Below are positions 52,285-61,942 of a DNA stretch of 64,000 nt, piece by piece. Numbering within the stretch: position 1 is the stretch's first letter; each line of letters starts with the position of its first letter. The translations under genes were made by a program, and so were the position numbers. Source of the DNA: Pollutimonas bauzanensis_A (GTDB lineage: Bacteria > Pseudomonadota > Gammaproteobacteria > Burkholderiales > Burkholderiaceae_B); NCBI RefSeq assembly GCF_040393045.1, contig NZ_JBEBUX010000001.1, forward strand, positions 1 through 64,000, read 5' to 3'. The notes below the pieces were generated by a model. The model did not search any database and had not been told where the DNA came from. It worked only from the letters and a program-made list of their open reading frames with translations.

Positions 52285-53151
52285 ATGCTTATTGTGTCGT
52301 TGCTCCTTAACGGGCTGGTGCTGGGATCCATCCTGCTGCTGTCCAGCCTGGGGCTAACTCTGATTTATGGCGTGGGCCGCGTCGTGAACTTTGCTCATGG
52401 CGCGCTGTTTAGTTTGGGCGCCATGTGTGCTGTGTGGCTAGTTGCACTGGGCCTGTCGTTCTGGGTTTCGCTGGTGCTGTCCCTGGTTATCGTCGGTCTG
52501 GCAGGGATCGTTATGGACTGGAGCATTCTTGCGCGTATCCGCGACAGGCCCATGGTGGACAGCCTGCTGCTGACGTTCGGCGTAGCTATGCTGATCACCG
52601 GCATCTTGTACGAAAGCGGCGGACGTAACGTGCAGGTGCTGGTGCCGCCGCCTGCTTTGTCTGGAACGGTGCATATTCTGGGTACAGCGCTGCCGCTTTA
52701 CCGCGTTTTCGTGTCCGGACTAGCCATAGCGTTGGCGATAGCACTGTTGCTCTTTCTGAAGAAATCAAAATGGGGTTTGCGAGTGCGAGCTGCCAACGAT
52801 GACGGAGAAATGGCTGCATGTCTTGGCATTAACCGCAATACGCTCATGCACTCGGTCGTGGGTGTCAGTGCAGCGCTGGTTGCCATTTCAGGCGCGGCCG
52901 CTGCGCCAATTTTCAATGCCTATGCAACGGTGGGCGACAAAATTCTAATCCTGGCCTTTATGACCGTCATCCTGGGTGGACTGGGTAGCTTGCGAGGCGC
53001 CATCGTGGCGGCCTATGTCGTTGGCATGATTATGGTGTTCGGTGAGGCTTATTCAGGTGGCCAGGCGGCGCTTTTGGTGTTGTTCTTGTTGGTGATGGCA
53101 ATGCTGATTCGCTGGCCACGGGGTTTCTTTGGCGAAGGGCGGACAGAATGA
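52285..53151 (+). CDS. livH: ABC transporter permease LivH-like (second system)
   Basis: 288-aa permease with about eight hydrophobic segments; starts LLLNGLVLGSILLLSSLGLTLIYGVGRVVNFAHGALF and has the loop AANDDGEMAACLGINRN. RBS GGAGAG precedes the ATG. Overlaps the livM-like gene by 4 bp. The matching binding protein is not adjacent but probably the one at 59427. Confidence 0.93.
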   Translation: MLIVSLLLNGLVLGSILLLSSLGLTLIYGVGRVVNFAHGALFSLGAMCAVWLVALGLSFWVSLVLSLVIVGLAGIVMDWSILARIRDRPMVDSLLLTFGVAMLITGILYESGGRNVQVLVPPPALSGTVHILGTALPLYRVFVSGLAIALAIALLLFLKKSKWGLRVRAANDDGEMAACLGINRNTLMHSVVGVSAALVAISGAAAAPIFNAYATVGDKILILAFMTVILGGLGSLRGAIVAAYVVGMIMVFGEAYSGGQAALLVLFLLVMAMLIRWPRGFFGEGRTE

Positions 53152-54164
53152 ATACGGAGACGACTGTGCCAGACACCTTAATCACTACGCAAAAATCGAC
53201 GGGCCTCAATTGGTTGCGCATTATCGGCATTATTGTCGCTGCCCTGGGGGCCATGGTCCCCCTGATCCTTCCTGATTCCCCTTTCATACTGGTCCTCGCG
53301 TCCCACGCCGTGATCGCGGCTATTGTGGCCGTCAGCCTGGATATGCTTACCGGCAATACAGGCCTGCTTTCCTTCGGGCACGCTGGCTGGTTTGGCTTGG
53401 GCGCTTATACCGCGGGACTGCTTTCGCAGGCTCTGACGACCGAAATGCTGGTCATCGTCCCGATGGCTATTGTCCTGGCTATCTTGCTGTCGTGGGCGGT
53501 GGGCCAGATCCTTGTGCGGCAAATCGGCAAGGCGTTTGCCATCCTGACCCTGGCGTTCAGCCAAGTGCTTTACGCCCTCGTATTCGTATTTTCCAGCTAC
53601 ACAGGGGGCGAGGACGGCCTTCAAGGCGTGCCTGTTCCAACATTGCTGGGCTTCGATGTGACCGAACCCAAAGTCTGGTATTGGCTATTGTATGTATCCC
53701 TGCTCGCCTCGTTATACCTCGCGCTTCATATCCGGCGAACGCCTCTGGGCAAGGCATGGCTCGGCATACGTGAAAACACCGAGCGTGCTTATTTCATTGG
53801 CTTGAACGTCAATTTGCTCAAACTGCTTTCGTATATTTTTTCATCGGCAATGGCGGCATTCGCAGGTAGTTTATTTGTGTTGTTCAACGGGGCAACGTCA
53901 CCGGAAATCCTGCACTGGTTCGAGTCGGGAAAGATACTGATGTATGTCGTGCTGGGCGGGATCGGCACTATCGTCGGACCCGCGCTGGGCGCCGTGGTAT
54001 TCACGTTCGCCGAGCACTACATCAGCAGTTATACCGATGCTTGGCTGATTTACTTCGGCGCACTTTTCGTGCTGATCGTCATCGTGGCGCCAGGCGGCAT
54101 CTTCGGGCTGCTTAGGCCAGTATGGGAGCGCCTGACCCAGCGCAATGAACGAGGTGCACCATGA
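53148..54164 (+). CDS. livM: ABC transporter permease LivM-like (second system)
   Basis: 338-aa membrane protein, LDMLTGNTGLLSFGHAGWFGLGAYTAG and the loop GIRENTERAYFIGLNVNLLKL typical of LivM. Here the permease is a separate gene, unlike the fused version at 28712. Overlaps both neighbours by 4 bp. Confidence 0.93.
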   Translation: MNTETTVPDTLITTQKSTGLNWLRIIGIIVAALGAMVPLILPDSPFILVLASHAVIAAIVAVSLDMLTGNTGLLSFGHAGWFGLGAYTAGLLSQALTTEMLVIVPMAIVLAILLSWAVGQILVRQIGKAFAILTLAFSQVLYALVFVFSSYTGGEDGLQGVPVPTLLGFDVTEPKVWYWLLYVSLLASLYLALHIRRTPLGKAWLGIRENTERAYFIGLNVNLLKLLSYIFSSAMAAFAGSLFVLFNGATSPEILHWFESGKILMYVVLGGIGTIVGPALGAVVFTFAEHYISSYTDAWLIYFGALFVLIVIVAPGGIFGLLRPVWERLTQRNERGAP

Positions 54165-54913
54165 TTTTGCAGACCAACGACTTATCCAAGAGTTTTGGCG
54201 GTTTAAAGGCAGTATCCAATGTGTCGCTGGGCATAAAGGAAAACGCTATCCATTCCATTCTGGGCCCCAATGGCGCAGGCAAGACGACATTGTTCAACTT
54301 GATTACCGGCGCCATCGCACCCGCCAATGGCTCTGTGCATTTTAAAGGCAAGGAAATCACCGGATGGTCGCCGGACAAGCTGGCCACCATCGGGGTAGTG
54401 CGTACTTTCCAGCGCACCAGCATCTTTCGCCATCTGTCTGTGCTGGAAAACGTGTCGCTGGCCATACGCTCACGTCGCGGCCTGAACTACAAGGTCCGTA
54501 TCTCGCGTGAAGTCGATGACAGTGTGAACGAGGAAGCGTTCAAGTGCCTGCACGACGTGGGGTTGGATAAGCGCGACGGCATTTTGGCCGACAAGCTCGC
54601 TCATGGCTACCAACGTGCGCTCGACATCGCGATTGGCTTGGCCTTGAAACCCATGCTCATTCTGATGGACGAGCCGCTGGCCGGCATGTCGCGCGGCGAT
54701 CGGGAAGGCATTGCCGACCTGATACTGAAGCTGCGCAACGAGCTTGGCCTGACGATAGTGATTGTGGAGCACGATGTCGGAATGGTGATGAAACTGTCGG
54801 ACACGATTACCGTCATGCAGCATGGACGCATCATCGCCGAGGGCGCACCTGAGGCTATACGCGAAGACGAGAATGTAAAGAAAGCCTATCTTCATGGGAG
54901 TTTTGCGACATGA
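54161..54913 (+). CDS. livG: ABC transporter ATP-binding protein LivG-like (second system)
   Basis: 250-aa ATPase: Walker A GPNGAGKTT (about residues 35-43), signature region LAHGYQRALDIAIGLAL, Walker B LILMDEPLAGM, switch EHD. The C-terminal AYLHGSF end is typical of LivG. Coupled to livM and livF by 4-bp overlaps. Confidence 0.93.
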   Translation: MILQTNDLSKSFGGLKAVSNVSLGIKENAIHSILGPNGAGKTTLFNLITGAIAPANGSVHFKGKEITGWSPDKLATIGVVRTFQRTSIFRHLSVLENVSLAIRSRRGLNYKVRISREVDDSVNEEAFKCLHDVGLDKRDGILADKLAHGYQRALDIAIGLALKPMLILMDEPLAGMSRGDREGIADLILKLRNELGLTIVIVEHDVGMVMKLSDTITVMQHGRIIAEGAPEAIREDENVKKAYLHGSFAT

Positions 54914-55617
54914 GCAACGTCCTCGAGCTTGAGCGCGTTTCAGCGTTTTACGGATCCAGTCAAATCTTGCAGGAATTATCGCTGCGCGTCGAACAAGGCA
55001 AGGTCGCCTGCCTGCTTGGCTTGAACGGGATGGGGAAAACCACCACGTTGCGCGCCATTATGGGGCTGGTCGGCCGTGTTGAAGGCCGCATTACGCTCAA
55101 CGACACACCCCTGTTGGGCCGTACGCATCGCCGGGCCCGCATGGGCGTGACGTTGGTGCCGGAGGACCGCAAGGTGTTCGCAAGCCTGACAGTAGAAGAG
55201 AACATGACCGTCGCCATGCACGCGACAGGTAAACAGAACGACTTCGGTATCGCAGATGCCACGCAGCTCTTTCCGCGTTTGCAGGAAAGGCTTGCGCAGA
55301 AGGCGGGAACGCTCAGCGGGGGCGAGCAGCAAATGCTTGTGGTCGCGCGCGCCATGTTAGCCAATCCGTCTTATATCCTGCTCGATGAGCCTACCGAGGG
55401 ACTGGCGCCCGAATACGTTGACGCCATTAAAAACGCCATTGATGCCGCCCGCGACCGCAATATAGGCATCATCCTGGTCGAGCAAAGCCTCCCGCTGGCA
55501 ATGGCTGTAGGCGACGATTTTTACGTCCTGGAAAACGGCCAAGTGATATTTAGTCAGGATCGCCAGTCGGCAGTACGTGATCCGGCAATGATCGCGAATA
55601 TGCTCACCGTGGAGTAA
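54910..55617 (+). CDS. livF: ABC transporter ATP-binding protein LivF-like (second system)
   Basis: 235-aa ATPase: Walker A GLNGMGKTT (about residues 36-44), LVPEDRKVFASLTVEEN, signature LSGGEQQMLVVARA, Walker B YILLDEPTEGLAP. Last gene of the transporter set; a crotonase starts 5 bp later, so uptake and catabolism are one operon. Confidence 0.93.
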   Translation: MSNVLELERVSAFYGSSQILQELSLRVEQGKVACLLGLNGMGKTTTLRAIMGLVGRVEGRITLNDTPLLGRTHRRARMGVTLVPEDRKVFASLTVEENMTVAMHATGKQNDFGIADATQLFPRLQERLAQKAGTLSGGEQQMLVVARAMLANPSYILLDEPTEGLAPEYVDAIKNAIDAARDRNIGIILVEQSLPLAMAVGDDFYVLENGQVIFSQDRQSAVRDPAMIANMLTVE

Positions 55618-55622
55618 GACTT

Positions 55623-56384
55623 ATGGCATCGATTCAAAGCAGCTACGATAATGGCGTACAAATCCTGACTATCAGCAATGAGGCGAAGCGCAACGCATTT
55701 ACTCATCAAATGACGCAGGAACTCGGAGCCCGTCTGCAGGCGGCGGAAAGTGATGCTGCTGTGAAATGCATAATCATCACTGGCGCTGGGGATATCGCTT
55801 TTTCTAGTGGTCACGACCTACGCGAAATGCTCGATGACCGCGATAACGCGTCTGACCAGGCGGCCAACGCGCCCTTCCTGATGCCGGCTACGCTGACAAC
55901 GCCCACTATCGCTGCTATTAATGGCTTTGCGTTCGCCGCAGGCTTCATCCTTTCGATTTCCTGCGATTTGCGCGTGTGCGCCGAGAATGCCAGCTTTAGT
56001 GCGCCTGGTGCACGTATCGGCTTGTTGCCTATCGGCGGCCAGTTGAGTCGGTTGCCCATGCTTATGCCGCGCGGAATCGCCCACGAGATGTTGATTTCCT
56101 GCAGGGAAATGAAGGCTGATGAAGCCTATCGTATCGGCTTTGCCAACCACCTGGTACCCCGCGGACAGGCATTATCCGCCTCGCTCGATATCGCCAAAAA
56201 TATAGTAGCCAACTCATCATCTGTTGTCGCATCGATAAAAACTGGCCTGGAGGTCTTTGCCAAGGATGGCGCAAGCGCGGCCGCTGATTATGAGTGGGAG
56301 GTTGGCCGCCAGCTGCAAAGCGCACCCGACGCTGATGAGGGAATGCGTGCTTTCCTGGAGAAGCGTACCCCTCGTTTTATATAA
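55623..56384 (+). CDS. Crotonase-family protein with both hydratase Glu residues replaced
   Basis: 253-aa crotonase with FSSGHDLREML (about residues 60-70) and NGFAFAAGFILSISCD. The first Glu position is Ile (GFILSI) and the second is Gly (APGARIGLLPIGG), so classical hydration is unlikely; isomerase, lyase or thioesterase-type chemistry is possible. It shows the family ends (MRAFLEKRTPRF). Follows livF by 5 bp. Confidence 0.87.
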   Translation: MASIQSSYDNGVQILTISNEAKRNAFTHQMTQELGARLQAAESDAAVKCIIITGAGDIAFSSGHDLREMLDDRDNASDQAANAPFLMPATLTTPTIAAINGFAFAAGFILSISCDLRVCAENASFSAPGARIGLLPIGGQLSRLPMLMPRGIAHEMLISCREMKADEAYRIGFANHLVPRGQALSASLDIAKNIVANSSSVVASIKTGLEVFAKDGASAAADYEWEVGRQLQSAPDADEGMRAFLEKRTPRFI

Positions 56385-56454
56385 GTCCCGTGCCTTATAG
56401 ATCATCGAATGCCTGAACGGCGCAGTCTGGATTTTGCAAATGGAGCAAACAAGA

Positions 56455-58599
56455 ATGAGAACAGAAATCGAATCCAAGAACCTTCTACAACACTATGGAT
56501 TCACTACGACGAGCCCTAGCCTGGCGACGGACGCCGCCCGGGCTGGCGTCATCGCCACTCGCCTGCGCGGTCCCTTTGCGATGAAGATAGTCTCGGCCGA
56601 CATCGTCCATAAAGTGGCGGCCGGGGGCGTGCGTCTTGGCGTCGCCGCCGAACATGTCGAGCGGGTTCATGCCGAAATTATCGAGGCCTGCCGGGCATCC
56701 AGCCCAAGCGCAACGATAGATGGCGTGTTGTTGGAAGAAATGGTCGCAGGCGATGTGGAAGTGTTTCTCGGCGCCCGTGTCGACCCACATTATGGCGGTG
56801 TTGTCTTGGTGGGATTGGGTGGATCGAACGTAGAACAGGGCGTACCGCCCATGGCCGCATTAACCCCCATCAGCGAAGATCGCGCTCGCAGCATGATAGA
56901 AAAGGCGATCGAAGAGCGGCTGAATCAAGAGCTTAGTCCGGCGGCAAAGAAAACGCTCGTTCAATACGTCATGGCGGTGGCCGGCCCCGACGGCATGCTG
57001 GCCCAGGGCGCTGTCAGCGAGCTGGACATCAATCCTATTATCGTCAATGGCGATCGATGCATCGCGGTCGATGCTGTCGCCCAAGATCTTGCTGATGATC
57101 AGCTCGTCCATGTCCGATCAGGCTTACAAATCCAGGAGACTATTTCCAGTCGCAAAGCCAGGCTGACAGGCATGAAGGCTTTGTTCGACCCTGCATCCAT
57201 TGCCTTTATCGGCGCGTCGACGGCGCCTAACAAGTTGGGCTACCGCAGCATCAAGAATCTGCTCGACTTCGGCTACGCCGGAAAAATATATCCCATCCAC
57301 CCTAAGGCCGAAGAAATTTGCGGCTTGAAAGCCTATCCATCTATCTGCGATATTCCCGAGCCTGTGGATCGCGCCTATGTGGCCGTTGGCGCTAATGCGG
57401 TACCCGCTATGCTGACGCAATGCGCGAATAAGGGAGTAAGCGTGGTGCAAGTTCTGACCGCGGGATTTACGGAGTGGTCGGGTGAAGAGGCATCGAAAGG
57501 GCAGCAACTCGAGGAGGAAATACAGGCTGTATTGTCGGGTACTGATATGCGTATGGTCGGCCCCAACTGCATAGGCACGTTCTCGGCCACTAGCCGCATG
57601 GCCATGGGCGCAGCACGCTACAGCCCGACCGATACCAAGGGCATCACCTTTATCTCGCAGAGCGGAACGTTCGCCGGCGATGTGGTTCGCCGCGCCCAGG
57701 TTCAGGCCATACCCGTTGCCCGCGTACTGTCGGCGGGCAATTGTTCCGATCTGGACTTGGTCGATTACTTGTTGTATTGCGAAGACGATCCTGCAACGAC
57801 GCTTACTGCCTTCTATACCGAATCGATAAGCGATCCCGGCTTGTTCTTCCGCGCAGCCGAGAGCGCCCGCAAACCCATTGTGTTGCTCAAGGGAGGTACG
57901 ACCGAGCAAGGGCTGACTGCAGCCAGCAGCCATACCGCGGCTTTGGCCACTGACACGGCTTTGTGGGATGCCGCCATTAAGCAGGCAGGCATTCTGCAAG
58001 TCGATAGCATCGATGACTTGATGGACACTTTGTTGATCCAGAGTGCGCACTCGACTCTGCGGGGTAATCGGTTGGGCATTTTTGGTTCGGGTGGAGGTGT
58101 CAGTGTTACGTCCAGCGACGCCGCATCGCGCGCCGGCATGCGGATTCCGGCTCTTTCCCCAAGCACGTGTGACGCGCTTAGTCGTTTTGGTGTGCCAGGC
58201 ACCAGCGTTGCCAACCCTATCGACATTCCCGTATGGGGCTTGCGCGATGGCAATCGCCTTATCCTTGCCGATATTATCAATTTGCTCAAAGTCGACGATA
58301 ACCTTGACAGCCTTATCGTTTATGTCGAGATGGGCTCCATCATGGACTTTGCTGACGACGAAGCGGATGGAAGGCGTCAACTCGAGGAAATTTGCGAGTC
58401 GGTGGCGCAAGCCGGCACCGCAGGCCCCAAAGTCAGCCTTGCCCTGCGTAGCACCGGCGACCAAACACAAGACAACTTCGTAAGAGAGCAACGCGCCAAA
58501 CTGCGGGAACAAGGCATTGCTGTTTTCTCATCTACCGCCCGGGCTGTTCGCGCCCATGCCAAACTATACGAGTTATCGTCCAAGCAAGGTAGAGGTTAA
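56455..58599 (+). CDS. ADP-forming acyl-CoA synthetase (ATP-grasp first, CoA-binding domain second)
   Basis: 714 aa from ATG 56455, with GGAG 9 bp upstream; in-frame ATG 56440 and TTG 56434 are less likely. N-terminal ATP-grasp domain (about 1-230: FAMKIVSADIVHKVAAGGV, ELDINPIIV) precedes the CoA-binding Rossmann domain (about 240-370: PASIAFIGASTAPNKLGYRS) and the ligase domains with SHTAAL (near 490). This is the reverse of the order in 8340-10478. Makes acyl-CoA with ADP release. The next gene starts 1 bp after its stop. Confidence 0.9.
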   Translation: MRTEIESKNLLQHYGFTTTSPSLATDAARAGVIATRLRGPFAMKIVSADIVHKVAAGGVRLGVAAEHVERVHAEIIEACRASSPSATIDGVLLEEMVAGDVEVFLGARVDPHYGGVVLVGLGGSNVEQGVPPMAALTPISEDRARSMIEKAIEERLNQELSPAAKKTLVQYVMAVAGPDGMLAQGAVSELDINPIIVNGDRCIAVDAVAQDLADDQLVHVRSGLQIQETISSRKARLTGMKALFDPASIAFIGASTAPNKLGYRSIKNLLDFGYAGKIYPIHPKAEEICGLKAYPSICDIPEPVDRAYVAVGANAVPAMLTQCANKGVSVVQVLTAGFTEWSGEEASKGQQLEEEIQAVLSGTDMRMVGPNCIGTFSATSRMAMGAARYSPTDTKGITFISQSGTFAGDVVRRAQVQAIPVARVLSAGNCSDLDLVDYLLYCEDDPATTLTAFYTESISDPGLFFRAAESARKPIVLLKGGTTEQGLTAASSHTAALATDTALWDAAIKQAGILQVDSIDDLMDTLLIQSAHSTLRGNRLGIFGSGGGVSVTSSDAASRAGMRIPALSPSTCDALSRFGVPGTSVANPIDIPVWGLRDGNRLILADIINLLKVDDNLDSLIVYVEMGSIMDFADDEADGRRQLEEICESVAQAGTAGPKVSLALRSTGDQTQDNFVREQRAKLREQGIAVFSSTARAVRAHAKLYELSSKQGRG

Positions 58600-58600
58600 A

Positions 58601-59368
58601 GTGAAAAACGAATTGAGTGCTGAGGAAGCAAAATGGCTATTGGCGGCGTTTGGTGATCCCGCCAAGGTAACCTGGACGCTGCCTGAGCAAATCGCAAACA
58701 GGTTGGGCGAAGACATAATCCGCGGCATTTTCGTCCCCGGCCAGCCCCTGATGGAGGTGATGCTGGCCGAGACCTACTTCCATGTCAGCCGCGGGCCGGT
58801 ACGCGAAGCTTTACGCATACTGGAAAGTGAAGGCCTGGTCCAAATACGGCCTCGCCGGGGCGCCATCGTGGCGGTATTGTCAGCATCCGACATTAAAGAA
58901 ATCTTCAATGTGCGCGCCGTGCTATACGGCTTCGTTGCATCAGAATTGGCAAACAATCGTACTGACGAGATTCTCGCCGTATTGCATGACGGCATAAAGG
59001 CGGTTTCTATCGCCCACGAACAAAATAACGTCGATGAGTTTATCGCAACGCTTTACCGTCTTAGCATGTATTTACCGGAAGTAGGCGGGAACAGCTACGC
59101 CAGGAAGATTATTGTATCGCTCGGCCGCCAGACGCTGGCCACTACGCGCAAGGTCATGTTGGTTAAAGAAAATTGCCGTATATGGATAAACAACTGGAAA
59201 CGCCTGGTCAAAGCCATCGAGCAGCGCGATGCTCGCGCAGCGGAAGACGCCGGCAGGAAGCTGGTGCATGACGTTTACAAATGTACGGTGAAAATCCTCG
59301 AGGCATCACCTGTCGAGCCTCTGAACACTAATTATCAATCGGCCCCTGCTGGGGCCGTCAAGCCGTAA
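58601..59368 (+). CDS. GntR-family regulator, FadR/FCD subgroup
   Basis: 255 aa from GTG 58601, 1 bp after the synthetase stop with AGAGG upstream; the open frame to 58517 lies inside the synthetase gene. Winged helix about residues 30-95 (LGEDIIRGIFVPGQPLMEVMLAETYFHVSRGPVREALRILESEGLV), then FCD-type domain (IKEIFNVRAVLYGFVASELAN). Located inside the transport/catabolism operon and likely acting at the 52221 palindrome. Confidence 0.9.
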   Translation: MKNELSAEEAKWLLAAFGDPAKVTWTLPEQIANRLGEDIIRGIFVPGQPLMEVMLAETYFHVSRGPVREALRILESEGLVQIRPRRGAIVAVLSASDIKEIFNVRAVLYGFVASELANNRTDEILAVLHDGIKAVSIAHEQNNVDEFIATLYRLSMYLPEVGGNSYARKIIVSLGRQTLATTRKVMLVKENCRIWINNWKRLVKAIEQRDARAAEDAGRKLVHDVYKCTVKILEASPVEPLNTNYQSAPAGAVKP

Positions 59369-59426
59369 CCTTTGGACCCTCAAAAAATATGTAAAGCAGC
59401 ATTCTTCCACGACACTGGAGACAAAA

Positions 59427-60659
59427 ATGGCGTTTACAAAATCATCAAAAATGACACTTCCCTGGCACCGCGTTGCTGTGGCTTTAAGCGTGGCACTCGC
59501 GCTTCAGGCCGGTCCCGCCGTGGCCGCTAGCGACGAGCTCGTTATTGGCGTGCTGGTACCGACCACCGGAGGCCTTGCTCCCCTGGGAATCGATATGAAG
59601 AACGGTTATGAATTAGCTGTCAAGAACGCGCCGCTGGTAAAGGATCAAAAAGTCAGGCTCGTTATCGAAGACAGCCAGGCAAACGCTGCAGTAGGCCTGA
59701 AAAAGGCACAGAAGCTAGTGCTTCAGGATAAGGCCAAGCTGCTGATAGGAGGCGCGAGCAGTGCTGTTGTATTGGGTATTAACGCGCAGGCTGCCCGCCT
59801 GAACGTACCGTTGGTCACGACAAACTCACAAGCGGTGCAAACCACCGGCGACCAGTGCAGTAAATACTTGTTTCGCACCAATCCGAACGACGCCATGGTA
59901 GGCAAGGGCAACGCCTTGCTGATGCAGAAAAGGCCAGAGTTGCTTCAGAAAAAATGGTTTGTCGTATTTCACGATTTTGTATGGGGCCAAAGTAATAAAG
60001 CAGAGTTTGCGAAGATTCCCGGCATTAATATCGTAGGCGAAGCCGGGCGTTCCATGGGCACGGCAGACTGGTCTAGCGCCATTTCGCAGATCCAGGCCAG
60101 CGGCGCCGATGCCGTCTATCTGGCACTTGCAGTGGGCGACGATATGCCTGGTTTCATTCGACAGGCTCGCAGCTTCGGTATGGAGCAGTTCATGCTTGCG
60201 CCGCTCGGTATGCCTGACTCCATGCTTCAGGCTTTAGGCAACAACGGCGTTGGCATGATATCGGGCGGGCTGTTTGCATCATGGATGCTGCAGGATGAAA
60301 ACCCGGAAATGGCGCGCTTCGTGAAGGAGTACGTTGCGGACTACGGCATCGTACCGGGCCCCCAGGCGATCCAGGCCTACGCGGGCATGCGGCTTACCTT
60401 GGCCGCCATGTCGAACGCCGCGTCGTTGACGACTAAGGACATCATCAGCGCCCTGGAAACGACGTCAGTAGATACCGTGATCGGCAAGCTGGCTATTCGC
60501 AAAGAGGACCATCAAGGCATGGTGCCGACTTACCTGTCGGAAGCAGTAAAGCTGTCCGAGCCGCAGTACGGCACTACGATAGGCTGGAAAGTGCTTGAAA
60601 CCTTACCGTGGGATGCCGTTAAAACGCCGTTGGCCGAAACCGGCTGCAAAGGACTCTAG
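59427..60659 (+). CDS. LivK-like ABC transporter substrate-binding protein (second system)
   Basis: 410-aa periplasmic protein. Long signal peptide (about 1-33, cleavage near AVAAS), then LVIGVLVPTTGGLAPLGIDMKNGYELAVKNA, TTNSQAVQTTGDQCSKYLFRTNPNDAMVG. RBS TGGAGAC before the ATG. It is separated from livHMGF by the crotonase, synthetase and gntR genes but no other permease set is closer, so it is the probable receptor of that importer. Confidence 0.92.
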   Translation: MAFTKSSKMTLPWHRVAVALSVALALQAGPAVAASDELVIGVLVPTTGGLAPLGIDMKNGYELAVKNAPLVKDQKVRLVIEDSQANAAVGLKKAQKLVLQDKAKLLIGGASSAVVLGINAQAARLNVPLVTTNSQAVQTTGDQCSKYLFRTNPNDAMVGKGNALLMQKRPELLQKKWFVVFHDFVWGQSNKAEFAKIPGINIVGEAGRSMGTADWSSAISQIQASGADAVYLALAVGDDMPGFIRQARSFGMEQFMLAPLGMPDSMLQALGNNGVGMISGGLFASWMLQDENPEMARFVKEYVADYGIVPGPQAIQAYAGMRLTLAAMSNAASLTTKDIISALETTSVDTVIGKLAIRKEDHQGMVPTYLSEAVKLSEPQYGTTIGWKVLETLPWDAVKTPLAETGCKGL

Positions 60660-61907
60660 TTGCCTGCGCACAATCCTGCATCTTGGTCTGGCTGGCCGGG
60701 CGCCTTGCATAGGAAATCGCTGTCTATCACGCTTATCATCCTTTGCCAGGTAGCGTGCATGACATTATGGTTTTCCGCCTCGGCAGCCGTTCCGAACCTT
60801 ATCAGTACCGGGCAGATCACCGGCGAGCGCGGCTCGCTGTTGACCGGTGCCGTACAGATCGGCTTCGTGTTCGGCACCCTGATCAGCGCCTTTCTGGGGC
60901 TTGCCGACCGGTTCGATCCTCGGCGAGTGTTTGCTTTTTCGGCGGTGCTGGGCAGCGTCATCAATGCATTTATTCTTGTTGTGGGATTCAACGATCCCTG
61001 GACGATACCCTTGCGCTTTCTGACCGGCGCGATCATGGCCGGCATTTATCCGGTGGGTATGAAGATGGCTGCGGGATGGGCGCAACGAAACATGGGGCTG
61101 ATGATAGGTGCCCTGGTCGGTGCCGTAACGCTGGGCTCGGCATTGCCCCATTTATTTACATCGTTGAGCGACCTGGATTGGCGCACGGTTATAGGCGCGG
61201 CGTCCATCAGTACGCTGTTAGGCGCGGGCGGAGTTCTTTTGATCGCGCTCGGTCCGGCTCACCGCAAGGCGGGCCGATTCCGGCCCACGGACGTGGTGGC
61301 GATGCTGCGCCGGCGCTCTGTCCTTTTGGCGAATGGGGGCTATCTTGGCCACATGTGGGAACTCTATGCCATGTGGACGTGGATAGGCGCGTTCCTGGCA
61401 TGGGGCCTGCAGCAAGACAGTGGAGTCACGATAGGCACTGACCCGGCACTGTTGACCTTCTTTGTGGTGTCGAGCGGAGCGCTGGGTTGCTTGGCCGCAG
61501 GTGTACTGGCCGACCGCTACGGACGAACCGTTACAACAATGGTCGCCATGGCGGTTAGCGGCAGTTGTGCCGCCGTTATTGGCCTGACACCCGCTATGGG
61601 GCCATGGGTGATGCTGACTGTAGCCATGATCTGGGGCGTTAGCATCGTGGCCGACTCCGCTCAGTTTTCGGCCGCCGTGGCTGAGCTGTCCGAGCCAGAG
61701 CTGGTCGGTAGCATGCTCACCGTGCAGACCTGCCTGGGATTCCTGCTTACCTCTATCGCCATCCAGCTTGTGCCCGTCATGGCCGATTGGTTTACCTGGC
61801 GCTATGCCTTTGTGTTCTTGTCTATAGGCCCATTTTTAGGTGTCTTGTCAATGTGGCGGCTACGCAACCAACCCGATGCCGTCCGCCTGGCCAATGGCCG
61901 CGGCTAG
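60660..61907 (+). CDS. MFS transporter
   Basis: 415 aa starting at TTG 60660, immediately after the livK-like stop; no better start is in frame before the first helix. About twelve hydrophobic segments in two halves; FLGLADRFDPRRVFAF and AAGVLADRYGRTVTTM are the MFS loop 2/3 and 8/9 motifs. Export or uptake of an organic acid is likely but not readable. Translation probably depends on coupling to the upstream gene. Confidence 0.85.
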   Translation: MPAHNPASWSGWPGALHRKSLSITLIILCQVACMTLWFSASAAVPNLISTGQITGERGSLLTGAVQIGFVFGTLISAFLGLADRFDPRRVFAFSAVLGSVINAFILVVGFNDPWTIPLRFLTGAIMAGIYPVGMKMAAGWAQRNMGLMIGALVGAVTLGSALPHLFTSLSDLDWRTVIGAASISTLLGAGGVLLIALGPAHRKAGRFRPTDVVAMLRRRSVLLANGGYLGHMWELYAMWTWIGAFLAWGLQQDSGVTIGTDPALLTFFVVSSGALGCLAAGVLADRYGRTVTTMVAMAVSGSCAAVIGLTPAMGPWVMLTVAMIWGVSIVADSAQFSAAVAELSEPELVGSMLTVQTCLGFLLTSIAIQLVPVMADWFTWRYAFVFLSIGPFLGVLSMWRLRNQPDAVRLANGRG

Positions 61908-61942
61908 CCTTTAATCGTTCCCATTTAAAACTGGAGAGTTGT

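Noticed and set aside
57124..58512. 462-codon open frame on the minus strand
   Set aside because: Lies wholly opposite the acyl-CoA synthetase gene, has no family motifs or ribosome binding site, and reflects the codon bias of the plus strand.
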